A stretch of 64,000 nucleotides of DNA from Vicugna pacos (lineage: Eukaryota > Chordata > Mammalia > Artiodactyla > Camelidae), in the NCBI RefSeq assembly GCF_048564905.1, contig NC_133014.1:2108001-2172000 (forward strand), written 5' to 3'. Each line of letters begins with the position of its first letter. The stretch's first letter is position 1. Under the pieces are notes generated by a model that was given only the letters and a program-made list of their open reading frames with translations, was not told the DNA's origin and ran no database searches. This document shows, one piece after another, positions 47,539 to 58,909 of this stretch. A program made the translations under genes and the position numbers.

Positions 47539-48559
47539 ATTGCCTTTCCTCAACATTAAAGGCCTTTGTACATCAAACACACATCCAGAAACTGAAAACA
47601 CAGCACACAAAGTCAAAGAAAATATTTGCACATTATATACCTGAAAAAAATTTTGTCAAGAACATATCAAGAACTTTCACAGCTCATAAATAGACAAAAT
47701 GACTCAATTTTTAACATGGTAAAAGGTCTTAAATAGACCCTTCTCTATATGTAAACTAAAAAAAATTAAAAATATTGTATATATGTATTTACATGCAATA
47801 TTATGTATATGTGCAGTCAAACAGTAATATTTCTACCTAATAAAAATGAAAAAGGAAAAAACACCAATAAATAAAATTAGATAACAAAAGTTTTTAAATA
47901 GGCCCTTCTCCAGACAACACAAATGGTCAACAAGCACATGAAAAGATGTTAAAAATCAGTCGTGATGGAAATGCAAATTAATATGAAATGCCGTATCCTT
48001 TCAAGTACATTAGAATCCCTACAATCAAGAAAAAAAAAGCAACAAATACTGACAAAAATGTAGAGAAATTGAAACCTTTAAACATTACTTGAAAAATTGG
48101 AAAATGGTACAGCCCATGTGTCCAGTTTGTCATTTCCTCAAAAAGAAAAATTACAGTTACCTTATGGTTCAACAACTTCACTCCTAGATATAGACCCTGA
48201 AGTATTAAAAATAGGTTTTTGAATGAAAGTAATTATATACAAATATTCATAGCAGCATAATTCATAATGGCCCAAAAGGTAGAACAATTGAAATGTCCAT
48301 CAAAGACTCTGGGGGATGCCTGGAGCCACACACTGTGAGCACATGCAAGCAAACTCATGCAGGGAACCAGGAGGAACTGCCCTCCACCAGCAATAATGTA
48401 CCAGGCAAAGGAGTAAGACTCATCTTGGAGGCAGATCCTCCAGCACTAGATGATAATGATGATGACTTAGCTCCAACCTCATGAGAGGCTGTGAGTCAGA
48501 ACCACCCAGTTAACCCCCTCCTGGATACTGAACCCATGGAAACTGTGGGAGAACATACG

Positions 48560-49080
48560 TATTTGCAAGTTGATAAACTTCATGGTAATTTGTTAAGCAA
48601 CATTACATAATTCATACAAATTTTGGTACCTATAGCGGTGGGTTGTTATAACAAAAACCTAAAATGTGGGAGTTGCTTGGAAATCAGGCAGCGGGAGAAA
48701 GGAAAAAGGATTTCAGAAGTGTTAGTGAAAGCTTGACTCGGTGTGAACATACTGTTAATAGAAGCCCATATTTTGAAGAGGCTGTTGGTGAGGATAGTAT
48801 CAAAAAATCTGATTACAAACTAGAGGAAAGAGGATCTTTGCAACACCGTCCCTACAGTAATGTGGAAAGTTCAAAATGAGCCCAAGCATTGGGTGAACTA
48901 GCTAAGATTTCCCGAAAGCACCGAGTGTCTCCTAGCTGCTTCTTCCTTGCTGCTTAAACTGAATGGCAAAAAGGAGAGAGCGCTAAAACAAGGACTATTG
49001 AACAAAAAGGGGCCAGGGGATGCTTTGGGGAATTCCCTGTCTCTCCAGATAACATAAAATGCTAAAACTTAGAAACAGAC
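48560..49080 (+). mobile_element. Probable MaLR (ERVL-MaLR) internal fragment, fossil
   Basis: The text around 'aaaatgtgggagttgcttgg' and 'cagcgggagaaaggaaaa' resembles MaLR internal sequence, an old non-coding retrovirus-like family of mammals. It is broken and partial, without recognisable ends. It lies just upstream of the PAIP1 retrocopy. Family assignment is by eye. Confidence 0.4.
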
Positions 49081-49114
49081 TATAAGCACTTCTCTCTGAG
49101 AACCACCTGTAAGG

Positions 49115-50690
49115 GAGCCCTCCTGGGAGCAAGATGAGTTCACAGGTTGACACCTCATTGTAGAACTCGGGGTCAGCACTGGCTAAGCCCTGGGTGGTTG
49201 TGGCTCCTTATTCACATCAAAGCTGTCTGTGAATGCCCTAAATTTTACCCTCCAATTTGTTCCTCTAATTATACAGAATCCTATGAGGATGGTTGTGAGG
49301 ATTATCGCATATGTCCCAGAATTTTTGAATCATCTTACAAACCATTTCATAGGTTTGGAAAATGAAACTGAATGGTTTGCAGAGACAGTGAATGGCTGTG
49401 TTATAATAGATGATGTTTTGCAAGAACACGGAGAAGTCATGTATCAACAGGCCATGCCTATCTCAAATCCTCTTATATGAGAGCTAGCAATTGGCAACTT
49501 CCAGAGAGTGGAAGTTTCCACCAATTGCTACTTTAAAGATACCAGAATTAATATGAAGTTAAGGAACAAGCTGCAAAAAGAAGGAAGTGACTTGAAAATG
49601 ATTCCATGCATTTGTACTCTTCCTGGAAGAACTTTATTTTAACCTGGAGATCAAGGAAACAAATGGGCAAGGTTATGAGAGCAGGTCTTCTTCAGGAGTT
49701 GTTGGATGTCCTTTTTTCTAACCCTCTGGACAACAACTTAATGTGTGCAGTACTGTTACTGAAGTTGACAGGGTCAGTTTGGAAGATGCTGGAAAGAAAA
49801 AGGAAAGACTGGTACCCAAGAAATTATTCAGAGAATTGAAAATGTCATCCTAGATGCAAATGGCCACAGATATAAATCAGATGCTCATGAAACTTGTAGA
49901 ACTCCGGTCAAGTAACTGGGGTAGAATCCATACAACCTCAACAGAGAAGCGGCACCTGAAAGTGAGACTATGTTATGAATGAACCAATATTCTACATCTG
50001 ATGGCGTTCCTTTCCCTGCAGTTCATCCAGATTATCAAAAGAAATACTGAGAATTGCTTGAAAAAGATGGCTTTTTTCCAGATTATGAAGAAAATGGAAC
50101 AGATTTATCAGAGGCTGGTGATCCACACTTGGATGATATTGATGACGAGATGGACTCAGAGATCGAAGAAACTTATGAAAAGTTGGCTTGGCATCAGAGC
50201 ATAAGCAAAAATAGTAAAGCTAAGTATCAGTGTTATCAGTTTTATAAAGCTATTTAGCTTATGCTGATTTAACAGAACACAGGAAAGCAAGAAAATGTGT
50301 TACTCTTACACCAAGTTAAGGATGTTGAGTTATGTTGCTAATGTACACAACTTTAACAGTATCTCCCCAAATAACCTTTATTACCTCCCCCTGAAAAAAG
50401 AATTCTGAACAAAGATTAAAATGCAGGGCACAGTCAGGAAAACACATATGAATGGAAAATCCTTTGTTAAGACAGCAGAAATATCAAAGTGGTGCCTCAG
50501 AGGACATTACACAGTGCAGTCAGACAAAAACCTCATTAAAAAGACCCACTCATATCAAATAAGGAGTCCTAAGTAGCTAGCGAATATTTGTAAAGACTGT
50601 AGACTGTCAACTTTCATTTTAAAAACACAAGCAATTCTGATTCTTTGCACAATTATACAACTTCAGAATTTTTCATACAACAGAAAAGAT
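49115..50690 (+). pseudogene. PAIP1P: Processed pseudogene of PAIP1
   Basis: An intronless copy of the mRNA for polyadenylate-binding protein-interacting protein 1. Recognised parts, in order and in changing frames: 'YTESYEDGCEDY' (49,270), 'FLNHLTNHFIGLENETEWFA' to 'HGEVMYQQA' (the MIF4G-like middle domain start), 'SNPLDNNLMCAVLLLKLTGS', 'IIQRIENVILDANGH', and the acidic C-terminus 'FPDYEENGTDLSEAGDPHLD' with 'DDEMDSEIEE' (the PABP-binding PAM1 region). The stop is at about 50,208, followed by 3' UTR. The proline-rich N-terminus is absent. At least four frameshifts and several stops are present, so it is dead. PAIP1 stimulates translation by bridging PABP and eIF4A. The 3' limit is uncertain. 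Confidence 0.92.
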
Positions 50691-50779
50691 GCAAGATACA
50701 TCCTCTGTTGCCCCAGGTTCATACCCCTGCCCCTCCCTTGAGTGGAACCCAATTACTGTTTTCTAAGTTTCAGGAGGAA

Positions 50780-51270
50780 GCTGCATTGAGAAAAATACAA
50801 AAACTGATTAGAACCAACTAGGCCCAAGACTGCAGAGGATTTGACTTCCAGTCAACCTTGAGCCTTATTATACATTTATTGTAATATATTAGGATGTTAA
50901 ATGACACACCCACCAGCACCATGACAGTTGACAACTGCCATGACAACAACCCAAAACTCCCACACAAGGATTGAAAAGGAGTTGCATCAGTGTCGGGTCC
51001 AACCACATCCCTGTTAAGTCATTAATATTCCTACCACTCTTTCCAATCTCCAGCCACACAACACTGACCTGACACTCAACCATGCCCCTTCACTTCGACC
51101 CTTCTATGTATTTGGTGTCTGCAACTGAATTGGGTTGAGAAGCTGATCTGCGAGCTAGGCTACCACTTTGCCAGTCTTTGGCCATTGAGTAAAGCTTGTG
51201 ATGCTCCAGTCTCAGCATCTGTCTCATTATTGGCACCATGAATCTCATCAGAAGAAGAACCTCCCTGGCT
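50780..51270 (+). mobile_element. Probable solo LTR of an endogenous retrovirus, fossil
   Basis: Has the make-up of an ERV LTR: an A-rich lead, 'tgacagttgacaactgccat', a middle with 'agttgcatcagtgtcgggtc', and an 'attgagtaaagcttgtgat' polyadenylation-type region near the right end. No flanking viral genes are present, so it is a solo remnant. Likely a gammaretrovirus-like (ERV1) family, but this is not certain. Confidence 0.45.
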
Positions 51271-51797
51271 GAGGCAAGGGGTCCTGTCCCCAGCTAAGAC
51301 CCAGGCACAGGACTAGTCAACCAATTCGGTGACAAACTGGAGAGAGAAGCAAGAAGGTGCCAGGCTGGACAGGCCTTCCCACCAAGTGGAATGGTTCTCA
51401 AGCCCTGGGGCTGGCAGGGAAGTCACAGAGGTGCAGAGATTGGGCTGGGCAGAAACCTGGGGTTGAGGCACGGATGCCTCTGGAGCCAAGTTGACCATCA
51501 CTGACATGTGAATCCAGATGCCAGGGAAAAGGACTCAGGGCCCCACAGGAGCACACAGAGATGTAGTCTAGCAGGCAACTGGGGGAGTCCCCCGGCCTCA
51601 GTCCACCTTGTGAAAACTGAGGACGGGCCCATGGCTCCCGGTTTGCCCAGGTCACTGCAGGCCCACACTCAAGGGTCCTGATTGCCCACCTTTGAGGGGG
51701 AAAATGAGAGCAGGAAAGGGTGGCACCAGAGTGGCCACCAACCAGGTAACAAATGGCAGGCTCGGGAAAGACGCCTCTGTCGCCAATGAACCAGGTT

Positions 51798-52087
51798 GGA
51801 TTCCTGTGGTCCCTGGCATTGCAGTCCAGGGCTACCCGGAGGATTCTGGGTGCTGAAGTCCCACAGTGGTGGCATGCTGAGGATTCTGGGTGCTGTAGTC
51901 CCAGGATGGGGGGGCGAGAGTGGGAACTTACCAAAGGTTCTAGGTGCTGTAGTCCCAGAATGGGCCGAGGTGGGGAGTGGATAACATACCGAGACCAATG
52001 GGTACTGTAGCTCCAGGATGGGTGCACACCAAGGATTCTGGGTACTGCAATCCCAGGCCACACAGGGGATTCTGGGTGCTATGGTCT
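51798..52087. repeat. Short minisatellite with ZNF143/SBS-like unit
   Basis: Six to seven copies of a GGATTCTGGGTGCTGTAGTC core at 51,798 (weak), 51,841, 51,881, 51,936, 51,995 (weak), 52,033 and 52,067. Spacing varies between about 34 and 59 bp, with 'ccaggatggg'-type spacers. The reverse complement, GACTACAGCACCCAGAATCC, resembles the promoter motif ACTACAATTCCCAGAATGC bound by ZNF143/THAP11. Long open frames on both strands here translate the repeat (for example LGLQHPES) and are not taken as genes. Confidence 0.75.
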
Positions 52088-52099
52088 GGGCCCCTCCAG

Positions 52100-53060
52100 G
52101 CGCTTTGGTCGCTGTCCCTGTCTTCCATCTGTCGTGCTGACAAGCAGGACTCCCCACTCCTCTCTCCTGCATGCTTTTCCCGCAGAGAAGGAGGGCTGTG
52201 CAAGACTAACCCTGTGGGAGGCCTGGTGGGGAGGAGCACTTGCAGGCCTCAGGCCCAGTAGTTCTGCTTCGGGGAAGGGAGGAGACTCCAAAAGCATGGG
52301 GAAAGGCGATGGGGTGTGGTGCTGCCAAGGACCCGAGGTCAGGGTGCTACCTGGTTTATTATCTCTCTTGGCAAGCTAAAAGCTTGCAAGGCTGAAGGCC
52401 CTTTTGTCAACCCTATGGTTGTAGAGAACTGAAACTTCCCAAAGTGCTCTCTACACTGCCCAGGGGGCTGTTGAATTGTCCAGCAGCATAGTCAGCTTAG
52501 TAACTGGCAACAGGGGCTTGACAGGCCCAAGCTGGCCTGAGCTGGAGGACCGTGAATGCCTGCCCAGATGGTCAGAAGTCTAGGGCTGTCCTGCCTGACT
52601 TGACTATCCCTTGATGCCCACTCAGGTGGGACAAAAGATCCAGCCAGTTCCAGAAGGGGCCCATCAGCACTCATGAAGGGAGCACCTGAGGGCTGGCAGG
52701 TCCCTCCACCCGGTCCTGTGTACATCCACACTTGTCTACTGAGTGTTCTGGGCGCCAGTACTGTGCTGGAACCTGGGGCTGTGCAGGCAGAGTTGGGACA
52801 GCAATATCTTGCCCAGGTGAGAGGGCAGAGGAAAACACTGTGTGACTTCTGAGGCCCCACAAGCCTTGACTGATGTTGAATTGGATTTAAAACAGTCAGT
52901 GACAAGAACAAACATTTCACTCTTTTCTCAGAGCCCAGGACTAGGGGGCAGAAAAACAGTGGTAGAGTCAACTCCCTGACTCATGTGTGCCCCTGGGCTA
53001 ATCCTGCCCATCCTGGAGACCTCAAAGAGATGGAGAGGAAAAAGGAGGAAGTGGGCCAGT
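52100..53060. other. GC-rich stretch, no gene recognised
   Basis: G+C well above the flanks, with short open frames on both strands that show no domain. It could be unique subtelomere-like DNA or the edge of the minisatellite locus. Nothing specific is identified. Confidence 0.35.
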
Positions 53061-53070
53061 GATGCTTAAA

Positions 53071-53373
53071 TCTAACTTTTCTAACCCTAATGCTCTAAAC
53101 CTAACACCCTCACCTATACTCTAATCACCTAACCCCTATACCCTAACCCCAGGCCCCTAGACCCTTGGCCCTAACCCATAAACTCAAAATACTGACCCTT
53201 ACCCTCAATCTGACCCTCCAACCCTGACTCTACAACCCCTACAATAACTCTAAATGCTGACACTGACCCTGACCCAGGACTACACACTAGCCTTAGTCTA
53301 GCCCTGCCTCACACCCATGCCTTACCCTAAACCAATAACTTAACCCTAACTTTAACCCATAGCCCTTAACCAT
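53071..53373. repeat. Degenerate telomere-like repeats (CCCTAA-type)
   Basis: About 300 bp dominated by C-rich telomere-strand words: 'ctaaccctaa', 'ataccctaacccc', 'ggccctaaccc', 'ttaccctaaacc', 'ttaaccctaac', 'ttaacccatagccctt'. Intervening text is TAACCC with substitutions and small indels. It ends at a poly-A run (53,386-53,398). This is an old interstitial telomeric sequence in C-strand orientation on plus. Confidence 0.85.
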
Positions 53374-53399
53374 AACAAGTGGGAAAAAAAAAAAAAGAT

Positions 53400-54180
53400 T
53401 GTGTACTACAAGCAAGTTTCTCTATACCAGAAATCCAGATTTTCAACATATTAAAACCAAGCAATGTAATATACCACAGTCACTATGTAACATAAAAACA
53501 CATGGTTATGTCAATTGATACAGAAAAAAAAACTTTACACAAAATCCAGTGATGTTTCATATTCATAAACACTCAAGAAAGTAAAAGGAAATTTGTTCAA
53601 CATGATAAAATGTGTTATGCAAGATCCAAAGCAAACTTCATGCTCAATGCTGAAGAACAACAAGGTTTGCTCCTGAAATTAAGAATAAGGCCATGATGCT
53701 GGCTTTCCCCACTGTTACTCAGTATTGTACTGGAATCTCTACACTGAGCAATGAGGAAAGAAGGAAAATGCAAACACACATGAAAGGGAAAAGTAATATT
53801 CAAAGACACAATTCACATCATCCTATATATAGACCCTCCTAAAGAATCAACTAAAGATTATTTGAGCTGCTAAACTAATTCAGCAAAAGAGTAGAACAAA
53901 ACATGGATCAACAAAAATCAACTTTATTTGTAGACACTAGCAATGAATAATCTGTAAAAGATTTTAAGAAAACAATTCCCTTTTTAAATAATTTCAACAC
54001 TAATACAATACTTTGGAGCATGTTTAATAAGGATGCAAAACTGGTACACTGAAAGTTATAAAGCATTGGTGAAAGAAATGCTAAGTAAATATGCAGACAT
54101 CCCATGATGATGGAAATACTTAATTTTGTTAAGATGGCAAAGATGACAACAGTACATAATGCAACCTACAGATTCAATGT
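53400..54180 (+). mobile_element. Old L1 ORF2 relic, sense
   Basis: Decayed L1 ORF2 sequence: 'atgctcaatgctgaagaaca', 'aaattaagaataaggccatg', 'ttgtagacactagcaatgaa', 'aaactggtacactgaaagtt'. It leads into the composite segment at 54.2 kb. Confidence 0.6.
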
Positions 54181-54614
54181 GATTCCTGTGAAAAATCCCA
54201 AGGCCTAAGGGAAGAAATACACAAGCCTATCCTACCTTACACATGGAATCACAAGGGACTCCAAAGTGCCAAAACAATCTAGAAAAAGAAAATCAAAGTT
54301 GGAGGCTCACATTTCCCAATTTCAAATCTTACTATAAAGCAACAGTAAATAAAACAATGTGATACTGGCATAAATATATGTTTATAGATCTATGGAATTG
54401 AATGGTGAGCCCAGAAATAAATTCACCCATCTAGGATCAACTGATTTTTGACAACAATGGGCAACATTAAACTGGGAAAAAATCGTACTTTCAACAAATG
54501 GTGCTGGGCAATTGGCTACCCAAGTGCAGAGGAATAAAATTGGGTCCTTACTTCACACCATACATAAAACTCAAGATAGATTTAAAAGCTTAAATTTGAA
54601 AAGAAATAAAATTA

Positions 54615-54929
54615 TAGTCAACCCTCCTTATCTGCAGGTTCCACATCGACAGAATCAACCAACTTCAGATGGGAAAAAAAAAACATATTTTTGAGAAAGT
54701 TCCATACAGAAAAACTTGAATTTGCTGCATGCCAGCAGCTATTTCACATACTGTTTTTCAGAACTATTTCCATATCATTTACGTTTTATTAGGTATTATG
54801 ACTGATCTAGAAATGATTTACAACAAATAGGAAGTTGTGTTTAGATTATTTACAAATACTACACCATTTTATATAACAGACTTGAGCACTGGAACCAATA
54901 CCTCACAGATAGGGAAGGACAACTATATA
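54615..54929. mobile_element. MER2-like (TcMar-Tigger) non-autonomous DNA transposon
   Basis: Left end 'tagtcaaccctccttatctg' and right end 'gatagggaaggacaactata' form rough inverted repeats around the AT-rich family core ('ttaggtattatgactgatct', 'aatactacaccattttatat'). It is the paralogue of 46,962-47,309. Confidence 0.7.
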
Positions 54930-56243
54930 AACTGTCAAAAAAATGGGGATAAATCATCTTACTTTGGATTTAGCAATTTTCTTAAATCTGACACCAAAAT
55001 ACAAGCAAAGAAAGAAAAAAGATAAATTGCATTTCCTCAAAATTAAAATGTGTGCATGAAAGATGCTATCCAGGAAGTGAAGAGACAGCCCAAAAAATCA
55101 AAGAAAATATCTGCACATTATATATCTGAAAAGAATCTTTATGAAGAATATACCAAGAACTTTTGCAACTCATAAACAGAAAGGCAAACAAGCCAATTTT
55201 TAAAACAGTAAAAGAACTTGAATTGACCCTTCTCCGGACAAGACAGTCAACAACCACATGACAAAATCATTAGTCATAATGGAAATGCAAATTAGCATAA
55301 CGCCATTCCCCTTCAAACACACTAGAATGCTTACAATTAAAAAACTAAATAAAAATAACAAATATTGGCAAACCTGTAGAGAAACTGAAACTCTTAAACA
55401 TTACTTGTGGAGTTGGAAAATGGCACAGACTATGTGGACAACAGTTTGCCATTTCCTCAAAAAGATTAAAATACCGTTACCTTATGGTTCAACAACTTCA
55501 CTCCTAGATATAGACCTCAAAGCATTAAAAAGAGGTGTTCAAAAAAACTGTACATGAATGTTCATAGCAGCAATATTCACAATGGCCAAAAAGGTAGAAC
55601 AATTGAAATATTCATCATAGGCTGAATAGATAAACAAATGAGTTCTGTCCATAAACTGCCCTCTGAGCCTGCCAAATAAAGGAATAAAGCAAAACGGTGC
55701 AATCACTGTGGAAAATGACATGGCAGTTCCTCAAAATCTTACACATGGGGTTAACATGTGATCCCATCAATTCCACTTCAGGGTATATGTTCAAAATACT
55801 TGAAAGCAGGGACTGGAACAGACATGGGTACACCCATGGACATAGTAGCATTAATCACAATAGCAAACGATGGAAGTATCTCAAGTGTCCATCAACAGAT
55901 GAATGGATAAACTAAGTGTGGTGTATACACAATGGAACACTACACAGCCTTAACAACTAAGGAATTATGACAAATGCTACAACGTGGACAAATCTTGAAG
56001 TCACTGTGCTACATGAAATAAGCGAGACACAGAAGGACAAATGCTACATGATTCCACTCATACAAGGTATCCAGAGAAGCCAAATTCAGAGAGAGAAAGC
56101 GGATCATTGCCAGGGGCTGAGGGGAGTCAGCGTTTAATGGATAGAGTGTCACTTGGGAAAAATGAGTGAATTCTGGAAATGGAAGTTGAGAATATTTGTA
56201 TAACAATGTAAATGTAGTTCATGTGATAGTACTGTGTATTTTA

Positions 56244-56297
56244 TTTTATTTTATTTTTTAATATTTTTATTGATTTATAATCATTTTACATTGTTGT
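56244..56297 (-). mobile_element. 54-bp antisense L1 3' end with exact 15-bp target duplication
   Basis: The insert is only a T-rich run (inverted poly-A) plus 'attgatttataatcatttta' and 'cattgttgt': the last few dozen bases of an L1. It is flanked by GTACTGTGTATTTTA at 56,229-56,243 and 56,298-56,312, a perfect duplication. This is an extreme 5' truncation. Confidence 0.9.
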
Positions 56298-57045
56298 GTA
56301 CTGTGTATTTTAAATGATTTAAACAGTAAATGTTATGTTATGCATTTTTAATCACAATGGGGAAAAATGAATGAAGCACTGATGATTCATGTTACAACCT
56401 GGATAAACACTGAAAACATTCTAAGTGTAAGAAGTCAAGAGTCCCAGATTGTACTATCTCGTGTGCTTTAAATCCATTAAGATTTTGAAAATGAGGGAAA
56501 TTGCCATAATGGTTTCAGAAAAAGAAAACTGGATCAGAATGGAAAAACACATTTCCATAACTTGGGGTAACAGTGAAGGCTTAAGTGGGCTTGTGGATGG
56601 GATTGCCAGGTGGAACCATAAAATTTCTTCATTTGGGGTTTATCTGCTGGTTCCTTGAGAGAGTATCCCAGTTTTAGTAAAACCCACTGGAGTATTTTAT
56701 GTCAGGTAGCAAATGTGAGTATTGTGAAATGCTATTTAAAGTATTTCATACGTTTGAAATTACTAGAAACTAAATCACTTTTCAACACAATCATGTCAAC
56801 ACCACATGAAAAAAGCAGAGAAGACATCAGATTTCCTTATAGTAGGCCCACTCTTAACCAGATCCAGTTCATCCAAAGTGCTGATGCCAATCGCCCTTGT
56901 AGAAGACACAGGTAATTTAGAGGCACTGTGGGAAGATTAGGAGCCACTGTGTTTTAGGGGCTGTGGATGACCTGGATGGAGTCCAAACAGGGCAATTCCT
57001 GATTTCTAGTTTTCAACATCAAACCATCAAAAAACTGTCAGAACT

Positions 57046-57118
57046 GAAAAATTGTGCTGAACACTGGAATTTGACACAACATTGTAAAATGATTATAAAT
57101 CAATAAAAAATGTTAAAA
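57046..57118 (+). mobile_element. 73-bp sense L1 3' end with exact target duplication
   Basis: Insert: 'gaaaaattgtgctgaacact', 'tttgacacaacattgtaaaa', 'tgattataaatcaataaaaa', then A-rich tail. Flanked by AAAACTGTCAGAACT at 57,031-57,045 and 57,119-57,133. It has the same L1 3' variant as the copy in the NUMT. Confidence 0.9.
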
Positions 57119-58000
57119 AAAACTGTCAGAACTAATGAATCATCTCAGTGAAGTGACAAGGTACAAAAATCAATACACAAAAACCAATTGTCTCTCTATA
57201 CATTAATAATGAAATATCAGAAAAAGGAAAATTTTTTAAATCCCATTTACCATTGCATCCAAAAAAAATACCTAGGAATAAATTTAATCACGGGTGTGAA
57301 AGACCTGCACACTGAAAATTCTAAGACACTGAGGAAAGAAACAACAGACACAGATAAATAGGAAGATACCCTGTGCTCACAGATAGAAAGAATTAATATT
57401 GTTAAAATGTCCTTTCTACCCAAAGTAATGCTCAAATTACTGGGCAACCCTGGTCAAATCACTGTGCCCTACACTAGAAAGTAACAGCACATTGTAAAGT
57501 GACTATACTTCAATAAAATAAGATAAGCTTCAGTGGCATTTTTCACAGGAACAAAACAAAGAATCCTAACATTCATGTGGAAACACAAAGGAGAACAGGC
57601 TGGAGGCATCTGCTTCTCTGACTTCACACTGCATTACAAAACTACAGTCACCAAAAAAGTGTGGAATTGGCACAAGAGCAGGGACACAGACCAGAGGAGC
57701 AGATAGCCCAGAAATAACCTATGGGTATGTGGTCAGTTAATTCAGATGAAAGGAGCCAGGAACCTACACCAGGGAAAGGACATTCCCCTCAATGAACGGC
57801 ACTGGGAAAACTGGACACCACAAACCAAAGAAGGACATGGCACACTGTCTGCACACACACAAAAACTGACTAAAACAGGCATTCAGCTGGCAATGACAGG
57901 TAGGCAAGATAACGGGTCTACGGCTGGAGCAGCTTGGAAGGGTCTGGTTGCAGCTGTAAAACTCAGAGCCGAGGCACAGACACAGTAGGATGGTCAAACT

Positions 58001-58899
58001 GTGTCACAAGGCAACAATGGCAGAGCTTTGTGGAGTCCCAGTCAGAAGCCCAATATTCTAAGTCCTAAACTCGCTAGATTTAGAATCTAATCTATCTTAT
58101 TCTACATGTTGACTGTAATAGTGTTAGCAATGTCTACCTTAAGCTAATACTTTTCTCTCTCGCTCTCTTTTTTTTTTTAACCATTCAAGGACTACTCACT
58201 TTATACTAAGCATTTGTGGCTTTAGGCATCAGAACTCAAACACAAGATGATGAAAAAATAGGGACTAGGGAGGAAAGACTGAAAATGGGTAAACTGCAAA
58301 ACAACGTATTCTTACAGAGGCACAAATATGTGCTTTTGGAGCATAAGACCAAACTCCACTTCTGCTATAGCTGTCAGGTTAAAAATGGGAATCCTTTCCA
58401 CCTATCCAGGCTGACATTTTTCAGTTCGCTTAAATCACTATTTTAGTTTTCTCTGCAACAGACACCTTTATTTGAGAATACTCCTACCTACTGACTTTGT
58501 AACCTAATTCCGTTTCTACTTAGTCCGGGCGCCTTCCCACTGTATTCCGTTTTAAATCTATTCTCCAAGCTCAGGGACACTTAATCGAGCTCCCTTACGG
58601 GGTCTAAAGGAGGGCGCTGCCTCCGATTCTCAAAGTGAGGCGGAAAGGGGCAAGCTTACCTGGCAACCTGTCAGAAATGCAAGTTCTCTGGACCCACTCC
58701 GGACCCTCGGAGTCCGAAACTCAGTCACCAGCCATAGCAAGTCCCACGGGGATTCCGACGTCTCTGAACTTGAAAATTCTTGCTCTGGATACTGACCCTC
58801 AGCCCTCAGGAGATGGGGAAGTAACACCCCTGCCTCCGGTTATCCAGGCTGCAACCATCCCCTAAGTTCCGACTGTTAAATTCATAGCCCACTTCGGCT
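58001..58899. other. Upstream flank of the CpG island, nothing recognised
   Basis: Unique-looking sequence whose G+C rises towards the right. A pyrimidine run lies at 58,154-58,180. No gene or named repeat is seen. Confidence 0.4.
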
Positions 58900-58909
58900 A
58901 ACATTTATT

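Larger units (their letters stand above)
46780..48295 (+). repeat. Composite segment D, paralogous to 54.43-55.62 kb
   Basis: L1 ORF2 3' sequence, a MER2-like DNA transposon and the L1 continuation occur in the same order as at 54,430-55,620 ('agaaagttctataaagaaaa' here, 'agaaagttccatacagaaaa' there; offset about 7.6 kb). A short L1 tail at 47,405-47,530 is extra in this copy. The shared transposon position shows that the two segments are duplicates. Confidence 0.65.
54181..58000 (+). repeat. Composite unit copy C
   Basis: L1 ORF2 (54,180-54,600), MER2-like insert, L1 3' part (55,020-55,620), a second old L1 3' UTR (55,690-56,400), the non-L1 linker with 'atcgcccttgtag' at 56,890 (identical 13-mer at 43,056 in copy B) and 'gaggcactgtggga', then L1 ORF2 (57,140-57,850). 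This matches copies A, B and D. Two very short L1 tails (56,244 and 57,046) and a further L1 tail (about 57,460-57,530) are later additions. Confidence 0.65.

Noticed and set aside
51398-52172. Minus-strand open frames of 221 and 167 codons
   Set aside because: They translate the minisatellite (repeated LGLQHPES-like words) in two registers. Open length follows from repeat composition and unit structure, not from selection.
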